From assembly GCA_002943765.1 (NCBI GenBank), contig PQWQ01000005.1:3535001-3599000 (forward strand): DNA of 64,000 nucleotides. The letters run 5' to 3'. The notes under the pieces are model-generated. The model was not told where the DNA came from. It saw only the letters and a program-made list of their open reading frames with translations, and searched no databases. This document shows, in pieces, positions 9,789-21,300 of this stretch (the stretch's first letter is position 1; each line of letters begins with the position of its first letter). Source of the DNA: Psoroptes ovis. Taxonomy: Eukaryota; Arthropoda; Arachnida; Sarcoptiformes; Psoroptidae. The position numbers were made by a program, and so were the translations under genes.

Positions 9789-10757
9789 TCAATTTAATTT
9801 AATTATTTTATTTATTTTGAATATAATTTTTTCATTATTTGTTGTTTGATTATTCATTGTTTGAATTTGTTTCGGTGACATTTTTTTAATTTCACGTGTA
9901 CAATTAATTGTTAATCGTATTCGATTATTATTCATGACTTTGTTTGACTTTGACTTGATCATTTTTGAATGTTGACGATGATGATTATATAAATAATTTC
10001 CATCATTATTATTATCAGTTGATTTTTGATTATTGTAGCTGTAATTATAATTTTTAATTAATGGATAAATTTTATCACTAATTTTCTTTGCAATTCCAGG
10101 CATTCTGTTCATTAATTGGTTACCATTATTGTTTTGTTTGAATTGTTTTTTTCGACGTTTCGCAATTCGACAATAATGTATTGTCATTGGTAATTTTATT
10201 TTGATTATTCGATTTGGCCGGAATTTGACAGGCGATTTAATTGAATTTTTATTGAAATCGAATTCTCCAGGACCATCGAATGATTCAGTCGAATTATTAT
10301 TATTGTTCCAATCATCACAATATTCATAATCACATAAATCATCGCTTGAATGTGGCGAATAACGAATAATCAATGCAATACAAACGATGTAAATAATTGA
10401 AAATATCGAAATAATGCCAATATAATGATTTACATTGATGATCGTGATATTATTACCATGACTACTGACCAATGAACTAATCTTTAATCGTTGATTACTT
10501 TGAATTGTTTCATTTGTCGAATATTCGGTCATTGAAGTCAAATATGATCGATTTAAACGATTAATAATTGATTGATGGTCATTATTGATACTCGTTATAA
10601 TTCTATTCTTATTAATGACATAATTATCATCCGTGTTCAATAATTTCTTCTTCTTCGGTCGATAATGCTCCGTTTTAAATGGCTCAATAACTATTATGAC
10701 CATCATTATAATAATAATGATGGTCATAATTATAATAATCATTGATTTATTTATCAT
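9789..10757 (-). CDS. Unknown two-span membrane protein, Asn-rich
   Basis: A 322-codon intronless frame from ATG 10755-10757 to TGA 9789-9791. Residues 5-24 are almost all Ile/Met (signal anchor or signal peptide). A second hydrophobic span lies near residues 112-134 (GIISIFSIIYIVCIALII), followed by an acidic CDYEYC pair, then a long basic, Asn-rich cytosolic-like tail. Several Asn-X-Ser/Thr sites lie between the two spans (NRS, NET, NIT), which fits an extracellular loop. No domain was recognised. Part of the first span is encoded by a perfect 17-bp inverted repeat (10693-10730). Its coding status is plausible rather than certain because the composition is extremely biased. Confidence 0.45.
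   Translation of the reverse strand: MINKSMIIIIMTIIIIIMMVIIVIEPFKTEHYRPKKKKLLNTDDNYVINKNRIITSINNDHQSIINRLNRSYLTSMTEYSTNETIQSNQRLKISSLVSSHGNNITIINVNHYIGIISIFSIIYIVCIALIIRYSPHSSDDLCDYEYCDDWNNNNNSTESFDGPGEFDFNKNSIKSPVKFRPNRIIKIKLPMTIHYCRIAKRRKKQFKQNNNGNQLMNRMPGIAKKISDKIYPLIKNYNYSYNNQKSTDNNNDGNYLYNHHRQHSKMIKSKSNKVMNNNRIRLTINCTREIKKMSPKQIQTMNNQTTNNEKIIFKINKIIKLN
10693..10730. repeat. Perfect 17-bp inverted repeat inside the N-terminal coding region
   Basis: ATTATGACCATCATTAT (10693-10709) is separated by 4 bases from its exact reverse complement (10714-10730). It lies in codons for the Ile/Met-rich leader of the flanking membrane-protein gene. Confidence 0.7.
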
Positions 10758-10906
10758 TTAAAAAGAGTATTACGAGTGTTGTTGACCAAACACATCGACA
10801 TCGAGCATCGAATGTACGATGAAATTGAAATTAAATTGATTTCAAAATGGATGGAAATTAAATTTCAATAAATTTCGTCGATTAATTCATTTAAACAGGG
10901 TCTAAG

Positions 10907-10920
10907 GCGCCTTCTGTTGG
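10907..10920 (+). promoter_or_regulatory. Candidate CTCF-like site
   Basis: GCGCCTTCTGTTGG resembles the reverse form of the CTCF core, GCGCC-[N][CT]CT-[GA][GT]TGG. It sits 150 bp upstream of the start codon at 10757 and beside the minisatellite. Similar words occur in other gaps of this window. The identification is by eye only. Confidence 0.3.
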
Positions 10921-10972
10921 AACGCTTTTGGGCGGCTGAAAATTTTCGAAATTGAATTACAGGTTATTTAAG

Positions 10973-11056
10973 CAGTCATTCTCATCCTTTTTTTTGTTGG
11001 GAAACATCAAGTAAAGGAATGAGTTAGATTTCCGAAACACACGCTGAGAATGACTG
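10973..11056. repeat. 12-bp inverted repeat flanking 60 bp, left border of the minisatellite
   Basis: CAGTCATTCTCA (10973-10984) and its exact reverse complement TGAGAATGACTG (11045-11056) bracket a 60-bp core. The core continues the pairing imperfectly (CTCATCCTTT / AAAGGAATGAG). The right arm ends 4 bases before the first 44-bp unit. It could be a small hairpin element at the array edge. Confidence 0.55.
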
Positions 11057-11060
11057 GGGT

Positions 11061-13556
11061 ATAGCCTTAGATTTTCTCGATTTTTTGAAAAATTTCAACT
11101 TACTATAACCTTAGATTTTTTCGATTTTTTGAAAAATTTTGACGATAGATAGCCTTAGATTTTTCCGATTTTTTGAAAAATTTTGTCGATAGATAGCCTT
11201 AGATTTTTTCGATTTTTTGAAAAATTTTGACGATGGAAAGCCTTAGATTTTTTCGAAAAATTCGAAAATTTTGACGATAGATAGCCTTAGATTTTTTCGA
11301 AAAATTCAAAAATTTTGTCGATAGATAGCCTTACAATTTTTTGATTTTTTGAAGAATTTTGACGATGTATAGCCTTAGATTTTTTCGATTTTCTGAAAAA
11401 TTTTGACGATAGATAGCCTTAGATTTTTTCGATTTTTTGAAGAATTTTGACGATAGATAGCCTTAGATTTTTTCGATTTTTTGAAAAATTTTGTCAATGG
11501 ATAGCCTTAGATTTTTTCGAAAAATTCAAAAATTTTGTCGATAGATAGCCTTACAATTTTTTGATTTTTTGAAAAATTTTGACGATGTATAGCCTTAGAT
11601 TTTTTCGATTTTCTGAAAAATTTTGACGATAGATAGCCTTAGATTTTTTCGAAAAATTCAAGAATTTTGACGATGGATAGCCTTAGATTTTTTTGATTTT
11701 TTGAAAAATTTTGACGATGTATAGCCTTAGATTTTTTCGATTTTCTGAAAAATTTTGACGATAGATAGCCTTAGATTTTTTCGAAAAATTCAAGAATTTT
11801 GACGATGGATAGCCTTAGATTTTTTCGATTTTTTGAAAAATTTTGACGATAGATAGCCTTAGATTTTTTCGATTTTTTGAAAAATTTTGACGATGTATAG
11901 CCTTAGATTTTTTCGATTTTCTGAAAAATTTTGACGATAGATAGCCTTAGATTTTTTCGAAAAATTCAAGAATTTTGACGATGGATAGCCTTAGATTTTT
12001 TCGATTTTTTGAAAAATTTTGACGATAGATAGCCTTAGATTTTTTCGATTTTTTGAAAAATTTTGACGATAGATAGCCTTAGATTTTTTCGATTTTCTGA
12101 AAAATTTTGACGATGGATAGCCTTAAATTTTTTCGAAAAATTCAAAAATTTTGACGATAGATAGCCTTAGATTTTTTCGATTTTTTGAAAAATTTTGTCA
12201 ATGGATAGCCTTAAATTTTTTCGAAAAATTCAAAAATTTTGTCAATGGATAGCCTCAGATTTTTTCGAAAAATTCAAAAATTTTGTCCAAGTATAACCTT
12301 AGATTTTTTCGATTTTCTGAAAAATTTTGACGATGGATAGCCTTAGATTTTTTCGAAAAATTCAAAAATTTTGACGATAGATAGCCTTAGATTTTTTCGA
12401 AAAATTCAAAAATTTTGTCGATAGATAGCCTTAGATTTTTTCGATTTTTTGAAAAATTTTGACGATAGATAGCCTTAGATTTTTTCGAAAAATTCAAAAA
12501 TTTTGTCGATGTATAACCTTAGATTTTTTCGAAAAATTCAAAAATTTAGTCCAAGTATAACCTTAGATTTTTTCGATTTTTTGAAAAATTTTGACGATGG
12601 ATAGCCTTAGATTTTTTCGATTTTCTGAAAAATTTTGACGATGGATAGCCTTAGATTTTTTCGATTTTTTGAAAAATTTTGACGATAGATAGCCTTAGAT
12701 TTTTTCGAAAAATTCAAAAATTTTGTCGATGTATAACCTTAGATTTTTTCGAAAAATTCAAAAATTTAGTCCAAGTATAACCTTAGATTTTTTCGATTTT
12801 CTGAAAAATTTTGACGATGGATAGCCTTAGATTTTTTCGAAAAATTCAAAAATTTTGACGATAGATAGCCTTAGATTTTTTCGAAAAATTCAAAAATTTT
12901 GTCGATAGATAGCCTTAGATTTTTTCGATTTTTTGAAAAATTTTGACGATAGATAGCCTTAGATTTTTTCGAAAAATTCAAGAATTTTGACGATGGATAG
13001 CCTTAGATTTTTTCGATTTTTTGAAAAATTTTGACGATAGATAGCCTTAGATTTTTTCGATTTTTTGAAAAATTTTGACGATAGATAGCCTTAGATTTTT
13101 TCGAAAAATTCAAGAATTTTGACGATGGATAGCCTTAGATTTTTTCGATTTTTTGAAAAATTTTGACGATAGATAGCCTTAGATTTTTTCGAAAAATTCA
13201 AAAATTTTGTCGATGTATAACCTTAGATTTTTTCGAAAAATTCAAAAATTTAGTCCAAGTATAACCTTAGATTTTTTCGATTTTCTGAAAAATTTTGACG
13301 ATGGATAGCCTTAGATTTTTTCGATTTTTTGAAAAATTTTGACGATAGATAGCCTTAAATTTTTTCGAAAAATTCAAAAATTTTGACGATAGATAGCCTT
13401 AGATTTTTTCGATTTTTTGAAAAATTTTGACGATGGATAGCCTTATATTGTTTCGAAAAATTCAAAAATTTTGTCCATAGATAGCCTTATAATTTTTTGA
13501 TTTTCTGAAAAATTTTGTCAATGGATATCCTGAGATTTTCTTGATTTTTTGGAAAA
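11061..13556. repeat. 44-bp minisatellite, about 57 tandem units
   Basis: ATAGCCTTAG recurs exactly every 44 bases (11061, 11105, 11149, 11193 and on). Each unit is ATAGCCTTAGATTTTTTCGA, then a variable 10-13 base core, then AATTTTGACGATAG. The core has two main forms of equal length: TTTTTTGAAA (with a TTTTCTGAAA subtype) and AAAATTCAAA. Indels are nearly absent. Units with a TTTAGTCCAAG variant recur at 12541, 12761 and 13245, spacings of 5 and 11 whole units, which shows block duplication. The last two or three units are more diverged. No open frame spans the array. Confidence 0.95.
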
Positions 13557-14054
13557 AAGATTCTATTTATGACAAAAATGTTTTTAAAAAAATTTCAACT
13601 CAAAATTCCTGCCAGTACAACGGATATAAACACGCCCATAGTCTTAAGTAGATTAAAATCAAAGAATTTCAAAAGTATTAAGTGTTTTTTTATTTCTTAA
13701 TAATAATACATTTAAGATGGTGACATCTAAAGATGCTTGAAAATATTTTCAAGTATTTGAATAAATGAACACATTAATAGAAGCATCATTTTAATGATAA
13801 TTATGTTCGGTTATTATTCTACTTATATTCAACATCTATTTCGATTTTGATTTAGTCTGTTCAGTTAAATATTCACCAAAAACACCACACATTGTAATTG
13901 TCGATTGTTTATTTATTTATTTATTTTTGCCATTAATTTTCAAGTGATTTCTTCTGATTGAAGTCAATTAAAAAAATCATATCAATTAATCCTCTTTTTC
14001 ATTCAATTGATTAAGTCAATAAAATAATCAAAATAAATCAAATAAATTCCAAAA
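13557..14054. other. Intergenic DNA between minisatellite and paralogue A
   Basis: AT-rich sequence without a gene. The 150 bases before 14055 contain only ATG-free A/T-rich words and are probably 5' UTR. A TATTTATTTATTTATTT run lies near 13910-13927. Confidence 0.45.
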
Positions 14055-15032
14055 ATGTCCGAACCATTAGAAATGAGTCAAGCTCGAAATATTTATTCAC
14101 GTGAACATGAACATTTTCGTCGTGAATTATTGAACATACTACGGCAATATGAATCAAGACCAATGTCATTTGAAATCAAGCAGCATATACGATTACGTGC
14201 ATTAGATATGAAACAAGAATGTTTGGAACGATATCGTCGTGATACAGATAAAATTGAATGTAATCAACTACCTGTAATCGGTAATTCATTACGTATACGT
14301 TCAATGTGTTCAAGTGAACTACCGCATACTAGCCGCCAACGAATATCATCATATCGTACGAAAAGAATGGTACGTGATGATGAAAATGTCGATGATAACA
14401 TTGATAATCTTGATTGTCGATCATCATATACATCAACCTTGCGACAATCATTACCATTAAACAAGTTAACATATGAAAGTACCCGACGTGCAACGAAAAA
14501 TTCACATGTATTAGCATTCGAAAAGCAATTATTGAATGATATGCAAAAGATTATTGATTCAATTGATTATCTTAACGACGCAAATCGTGAAGAATGGCTA
14601 CAACCGTTGAAAAGTAATCGTGGTCGTCATTATTTCAATTCATTGTATGATGATATTGGTTATTCATTACCACTGTATAATACTTCGAATTTATTATCGC
14701 TGACCAAAGTTGCATTGGATCCGAATGAATATTATAATTATAGAGATCATAATCTAAATAAAACAAACAATACATGGAAAGTGAATCATCAAAAATATGA
14801 TCAAAAAACTGAAGTAGAAAAATTCTATGATAATTATTTATCGACATCAAAATATTTAAATAATCAAATTTCGAATGATGATGATCTTAATAACAATAAT
14901 AAATCAACAACAAAAGCATCATCAACACCAGCAATGGCATCTTCATCAATACGATTATTGTCGATAATAGCTCCTAAGAAAGCTACAACAACAACAACAA
15001 TAAACAATGACAATGTCATTGAAGACAATTGA
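14055..15032 (+). CDS. Unrecognised protein, paralogue A of a tandem pair
   Basis: A 325-codon intronless frame starting at ATG 14055. No signal peptide or membrane span. The N-terminal 60 residues are a charged helical block (YSREHEHFRRELLNILRQY...FEIKQHIRLRALDMKQECLERYRRD). A second block near residues 155-195 (FEKQLLNDMQKIIDSIDYL...EEWLQPL) is also conserved in the next gene. The two share the order, spacing and signature KQxIRxRA...QExCLxxYR, which shows duplication. The C-terminus is Asn/Ser/Thr-rich. The helical, basic character would suit a cytoskeletal or nucleic-acid-associated protein, but no family was recognised and no function is claimed. Confidence 0.7.
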   Translation: MSEPLEMSQARNIYSREHEHFRRELLNILRQYESRPMSFEIKQHIRLRALDMKQECLERYRRDTDKIECNQLPVIGNSLRIRSMCSSELPHTSRQRISSYRTKRMVRDDENVDDNIDNLDCRSSYTSTLRQSLPLNKLTYESTRRATKNSHVLAFEKQLLNDMQKIIDSIDYLNDANREEWLQPLKSNRGRHYFNSLYDDIGYSLPLYNTSNLLSLTKVALDPNEYYNYRDHNLNKTNNTWKVNHQKYDQKTEVEKFYDNYLSTSKYLNNQISNDDDLNNNNKSTTKASSTPAMASSSIRLLSIIAPKKATTTTTINNDNVIEDN

Positions 15033-16245
15033 AATTTTTAAGAATTTGAATTGAAGAATTTGCTGACACAATTCCTATTTATGAAGCATCGAAAACAATT
15101 AAACAAAAACAATTCTTCTCGCGTCGATCAATCAATATCATCATTGACGGCGGCTGCTGCTGAACCAGAAGGACATAAACTATCAAGGCAAACATCCTCA
15201 TTCCAGAATTGCTGAACACACCGAAACAAAGACATCAACAATTCAAAGGCACATATCCCTCTTCGAATATTATTATCCTCGAATATTCGAACACTGAATT
15301 AATCCAAATAGAATAAGAATAAGAATGAGCATTTGAAGAATCGAGGCACATCATTCACACATTGTTGGTGCATACATACCGATGTTCTAGTGTTAATGCA
15401 GTGCTTAGTTGTTAACGATCAAATCTTTGAATATTCAAATATTTAAAAAGCTCATGACATCGCCAAATAATTCTTTAATTTCGACTAAACTAAACTAAAT
15501 TAAACAAGAAACGCATAAATGACGAATTAAAATGCAATGTAATCACAAAATGAATGCTTGAATCTTCAGCAGAAGAATTCAAAGTAAATTCTTCTGGGTG
15601 AATAATATGGCGCCATCAATAATAAAATATTTATTCTTCGAATTTCTTCTTCAATGAAATGGTGATGGCATTCATCCATATTTATGTATTTAAATAAATA
15701 AATATCATTTCATTTATATCATTTTCGAAAATTATTCATTTTTGATGGCATCATCATCATCATCGTTTTACCTCGATCGGCATTCAAGAATATCATCGTG
15801 ATCATCATTAATAGTTTACTAACATCCATCCATTCGTTCAGTGTTGGTTGTCGTTTGTTTGTTGATTATAATCATTTATTTATATTTGAATTAATTCAAT
15901 CATTCATTTTACATTTGAATTAATTCATATATTCATCCATTCATTTAGTTATTTCATATTTAATTTTTGTTTTTTTCTTAATTTGGTATTCATTTATGAA
16001 TATAAATAAATAAACAAAACAAAATGATTGAAATGATGTTTAAATAAATAAATGAATGAATAGTAAACAACGTTGAAAAATAATAATGTGAAATCATCAT
16101 CTTCGATGGAATTATCATCATCAATTATTCGAATCGGTTAATTCCAGTTAATGTTGTTCAATGTGTTAATTTAATCCTTTCGAATATTTTCGCTGTTTCT
16201 TTGGAATCAAATTACATAGTTTTGTATTGTAATATATCAATAATC
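15033..16245. other. Intergenic DNA between the two paralogues
   Basis: 1.2 kb of AT-rich DNA holding the 3' end of paralogue A and promoter of paralogue B. ATTCATTCATT and AAATAAATAAAT words are frequent near 15690-16070. No further gene was found. GGCGCCATCA at about 15610 is a short GC-rich palindromic word. Confidence 0.45.
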
Positions 16246-17742
16246 ATGGCATCATCATCAGGTTCAATGATACCTGGCCGTTCAGCGTTGAAAAAACGTG
16301 CACCAGATCCAAAAGCAGGTGTTTACGAGCGAACAAGAGCACGTGATGCTTATAAACGACAAATGAATATATTCAAAGCTAAATTCGATGCTAGTCTACG
16401 TGAATATGATCGTTTAGATTTCGATGCTAAACAAGCCATACGGATACGTGCTAAACGTCAACGTGAAATTTGTCTCAATGATTATCGTCAAGGTCTGCTT
16501 GGTTTAGCTCGTGCATCTTATCGTCGAACATTCAAAGATGTATTTCTTGGTGAACGTGAAGCATCAATGGATTCTTATGATCCAAACGTGTTGGAATATG
16601 AACTGCGTTTAACATCCGAAATGGATACAATTATTGATAATATACGAATATTAAGTCCTGATAAATCGAACCTTTCGAAAATGGATTGGTTTTCGAATTT
16701 AGCACGTGCAAAATTTTCATATGAATATGAATTACAAAATCAAATCGATCCAGATGCATTGACGATACCGAAAGAAGAGCAACAATCAGAAGCAACGCCA
16801 TCAACGTTAGATGAAAAAAGTGAATGTGCATCACAATCAGGCTATGATGCCATTGGTTCATCTGAAATGCATCCAGATGTTGCATCGACTGTCGGCAGTT
16901 CTGGTTATGTATATCGCCCCTTTTCACATCGTAATCGTCATAATTTATATCGTGCACATGCCGATGATCCAGAACAACCTGAATATCATTATGATTGGCA
17001 ACGATTGTATGATAAAAGACCTGAACGTAGGACCATACCTGATTATGAAACAGAATCGATGACAGATCGTTTCGATTATGAACCATTTCAACCATTCTGT
17101 GATCAACCAATCGGTCTACGTCGTAATCGCTATCCAGACACTTCATTAGATCCAGAATGGCAATCACAAAGTTCCGTTTATGCATATCATCGACCAGAAC
17201 AACCGACACCTCGTTTTACACCGAATCGTTTCGATTTAAATCTTGATTCAATATGTCCAACATATGGTTATGGTAATAATTATGATGATAATGATAATAT
17301 ATCCAATGATAATAATAATAACAATATGGTTGCTGGTATCGATTATGAATATAAACCAATAATACCATCATATTTACGCAGCTCGAATGGTAAATCGAAA
17401 ACGAATAGATTTAATTATGATAATCTAAATGATTATAATGATATTGGTGATGATTATAATGATTTAACATCTGATAACAATAGTAAAGACAATAATAATC
17501 TTTTATCACTGGCAAGAAATCAACAACGAGAACATTCAATATCGATGGAACCACAATTTTCAAATTCTACACCATCATTGAAATCATCATCAACGGCTGC
17601 TGCTGCTGCTGCTCAACAACAGCAACAACAAAGATCACATGTACGTTTCGATGATGATGATGATGATGATCATGATCATTATAGCCGAAGAATTAATACC
17701 AACAATGATAATCGATATGATTACTCAATAAATGACGATTAG
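16246..17742 (+). CDS. Unrecognised protein, paralogue B of a tandem pair
   Basis: The ATG at 16246 opens a 498-residue frame; the frame is open 15 codons further up only from a TTG. After a short Ser-rich start and a basic patch (ALKKRAP) comes the block shared with paralogue A: RDAYKRQMNIFKAKFDASL, then DFDAKQAIRIRAKRQREICL and NDYRQG. A second shared block follows near residue 115 (YELRLTSEMDTIIDNIRIL). The middle is rich in Tyr, Pro and Arg (YHYDW, RPEQPTPRF), and the C-terminus has Asn, Ala, Gln and Asp runs. No catalytic motif, signal peptide or membrane span was seen. Gene B keeps the conserved blocks better and may be closer to the ancestral form. Confidence 0.75.
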   Translation: MASSSGSMIPGRSALKKRAPDPKAGVYERTRARDAYKRQMNIFKAKFDASLREYDRLDFDAKQAIRIRAKRQREICLNDYRQGLLGLARASYRRTFKDVFLGEREASMDSYDPNVLEYELRLTSEMDTIIDNIRILSPDKSNLSKMDWFSNLARAKFSYEYELQNQIDPDALTIPKEEQQSEATPSTLDEKSECASQSGYDAIGSSEMHPDVASTVGSSGYVYRPFSHRNRHNLYRAHADDPEQPEYHYDWQRLYDKRPERRTIPDYETESMTDRFDYEPFQPFCDQPIGLRRNRYPDTSLDPEWQSQSSVYAYHRPEQPTPRFTPNRFDLNLDSICPTYGYGNNYDDNDNISNDNNNNNMVAGIDYEYKPIIPSYLRSSNGKSKTNRFNYDNLNDYNDIGDDYNDLTSDNNSKDNNNLLSLARNQQREHSISMEPQFSNSTPSLKSSSTAAAAAAQQQQQQRSHVRFDDDDDDDHDHYSRRINTNNDNRYDYSINDD

Positions 17743-18379
17743 AAAACAACACTAACAATCAACAATCGATCAAAAATAGTAATTCAATGATCTTCATTGA
17801 TCTTGAGTTGTAATTAATTAATTAATGTTGATCGAATTTATTTGATTTTAGAAAAATAATAAAAAGCAATTTTTAATGTATTTCCAGCACAAACAAACAG
17901 GCAAACACTACTGACAAAATAATTTGAAATTGAGAAATAATTGAAATTTTACACACAAAAAAAACAAACAAATTTAAACAAAATAACACAGTTTTTGATT
18001 TGATCGATTATCGATTGATTCGATTATTGATTTGATTCAATGAAATAAATTATGGTTGGTCCACATTAGTTATTCACTTAAGATATCGGTTTTTAAAATG
18101 GTAAATCCTAATATAGTTTAATGAGAATTGATTTGATCTGATCTGATTGTTCAATCATAAATGCTAATCAATTGATGTCTGCAATGATGATGATGATGAT
18201 TCATGCATTAATTCATGTAATAACTTATAATAATTAATGATAATAATCATAAAATATGAGGTCAGTTTCAAATAATAATCAATAAAAATTAATGATTTAC
18301 AAATGACTTAGAATTGGAAACGAAAAACAAACAAAAAAACATGAGAATTAAATGATTCAGATGATTTTCGTATCATCAA
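17743..18379. other. Convergent intergenic DNA
   Basis: Lies between the stop of paralogue B and the stop of the FGD gene. It is AT-rich with TGATTGATT words and AATAATAAA-type possible polyadenylation signals on both strands. No gene was seen. Confidence 0.45.
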
Positions 18380-21300
18380 TCAATGATGACAAAACGATGA
18401 TGATGATGACTTTTTCAATGGTGATATTGCATTTGCTGTTGATGATAATGATACTGTTGATGATGATGGTGATGATGCTGCTGTTGATGCTGATGGTAAT
18501 GATGTTGATTCTTTGAAACATTTGAACCATCTAATGATAAATAATAATTGGAAATTAGTAAATTCGAAATGAATTAAAGAGTCAATTACCGTTTATAATT
18601 GTCTTTATGTTCAACATAGAAATAAATGGTCGGTTGACACCGATGTGATAGTTTAATAATCAAATCTGAACGAAAACCTTTGATTGAATTTTCTGTTGTT
18701 GATACATCATAACTCAACAATGGTAGCGTTTCCAATGCTCGAACATCTTCGCTCGCCTTGAATGTATACAGGACCATATTCTTGATCAAAAACCAATAAC
18801 GTTTCCAACCTTTTTTCGGTGCAAAACGCCATAACCATCCAGCGATCAATGCTTGTGGATCATTTGCTTGTACTTCGACCAATACTGATGATACATTTTT
18901 ACTTTTCAACAATCTTGAACTAAGTCTATAATTATTATTTCGTAGCAGTTGATGTTGTAAATTATGATTACTGTGACCAACACTACCGACAATACCACCG
19001 GTTAATAATGTTGTTGATTGATGTGACAATGTTGGTGTTGTCGGTACATCGGATGATAATTTCACTTGATTATTTCTCAATTCATGACATGAATTTGAAC
19101 GATTTTTACGGGTTAAATTTTTAAGTATTCCATTATTATTGTGATTATTACTATTGTTACTATGATTTGATGCATTCGAACAATTACTTTTGATTGAATT
19201 TTGTGGTGATATCGATGAAATTGATATTTGTGGTGTTGATGTTGTTGTTGTATCAATATTAGCATAATCATGATAATCTTGATCATGATCTTGACTATTT
19301 TCATTATTGTTTGCACGTAGATTAACACGTGGTGGTGATGATGATAATGGATTTTGCATCGATTTAAGCTCTTCATAACAATGATCACAAACACGATCGG
19401 ATTTATAATCAAGATATTTAAGAGGAAATTGATTCGAACTACAATTCGAACAAAATATTTGTCCACAAGCTCTACAATGATGGCGACGATTCAGCAAGGT
19501 AAATTGTGCTGTACATTGATGGCACATTGTTACATAATTATCATGCAGCCAAACTGGTGCTAAATCACCAAGACGTGTGGTTGTCAGTGATGAAGATTCA
19601 AGCGTTGATGTAGTCGATGATGTCGATACACTAGGCATTGGATAATCATAATCAGATTCATTGGTTGAAATGAATGATAATCGATTATTATTATCAATAG
19701 TATGTGATCTTGATAATGTTGATTGAGGTGATGATGTTGATGCTGATGATGATAATGATACTGATGATTGATGATTTGATGAATCCATCGAATTTTGATG
19801 ATGATGATTAATATCTGAATTGACTGATTTTGGATTTCTGAATGACAATTGTTTTTCAGTATGATCGCATATTGCTTGTTGTAAATCACGAACCCATTCA
19901 TCACGTTCTTTTTCATCGCTGTTTGATTAGTTTGGAAAAAATTGATTAATCGATTGAATTCAATCAGCCGAAAACAACTTACGCAGCGAATAATGCAAAT
20001 GATCTTTTTACCGAACGTACAATGAATTCACATGGATAATTTTGTCCAACTTCAACTTGCATACCTAATAATGGCAATTCTTCTTTTAATTTATACATTC
20101 CATTCATCACAGGTGTCAAATAGAAAAGTACATCGTTAAACTATTAATTGATTAATCAATTAATTAATTAAAAACAGAAGTGATTAATACAAATGATTGA
20201 ACAAAATCAATTCATGATTCTTACCAAAATAAAATAACGAAGATGAACATCTTTACGGCTAACTTTATTCAATTGTCCACGACGTATCAATACACGACCA
20301 GGAACGATAATTTTTGTCGGTTTCGTAAGGACAATACGATTTCTTAGTTCATTCAATGTCAATGATTGTTCTTGCATTTTTGATTCACGTTCAACATGTT
20401 CAACAACTTCATTAACGATACGCATTGCAGTCTGTGTTCCTTCGAATTCTTCACGATCTTTTTCAGGATCTAATAATTTGGCATATTGTTTGAGCATCAA
20501 TACATATTGTGGTAAACGTTGAATCGGTTTCAGCAGGTAAGATTTAATGGTCAACTTTCTACAACGATCATTATTTTCAAATTGACGTAGTACGTTTTCA
20601 AAATCATCATATCTTAGTATGGCATCATCCAACATTAGATTTATTCGATCGAATTCACGAATGAATATTGAATATTCTTTGAAATATGGACATATTTGAA
20701 TAATGATATCTGTGACGAATTAGAAGCCGAGGATTAAAGATTTAAATGACATTTATTTTTTGATTTTACCTGATAATTTAGGATTATCATCCCATTCGAT
20801 CAATACACGACGTTTCAGTTCTTCTAATAATCTTTTATTGATCGGCGTTACACCGTCCAATGGTCGAAAAAATGTTTGTAACCATTTCGGTGCTACATAT
20901 GGTTGAATTACTTTTTGAAATTCTTCAGTCAACATAACCAACACATCAACATAATCACGCTCGGTTGTATACAGTTCATGGGCACAATAATATTTTTTAT
21001 CCGGTTTATTACCTTTAGGTGTTGATTTAGGCAACGAACTAAGATTTTCACGTAATGATGGATTCGGTGACAGTACTTGACCATTCGAAGATATTAATTG
21101 TTGATTCGAATCAATCAATGGTCGTGTTATTTCTTGTGCTGCTGGTGATGATTCAGCGAGACTCATTTTCTTTTTTGTTGATGATATCGAAGAAAATGAA
21201 TATGAATTTGATTTCTTTTTCGGTAAATTATGTTGATCAATTGACAATTTTCTATGTTGTTGCTGTTGTGGTTGATTTTGTTGATTATTATTTGATGATA

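Noticed and set aside
11061..13556. Minisatellite as a CRISPR array
   Set aside because: Units are contiguous without unique spacers, period 44 throughout, and the genome is eukaryotic.
16631..17209. 192-codon minus-strand frame inside paralogue B
   Set aside because: Antisense shadow of the Tyr/His/Asp-rich plus-strand gene; His/Asp/Val bias typical of such shadows.
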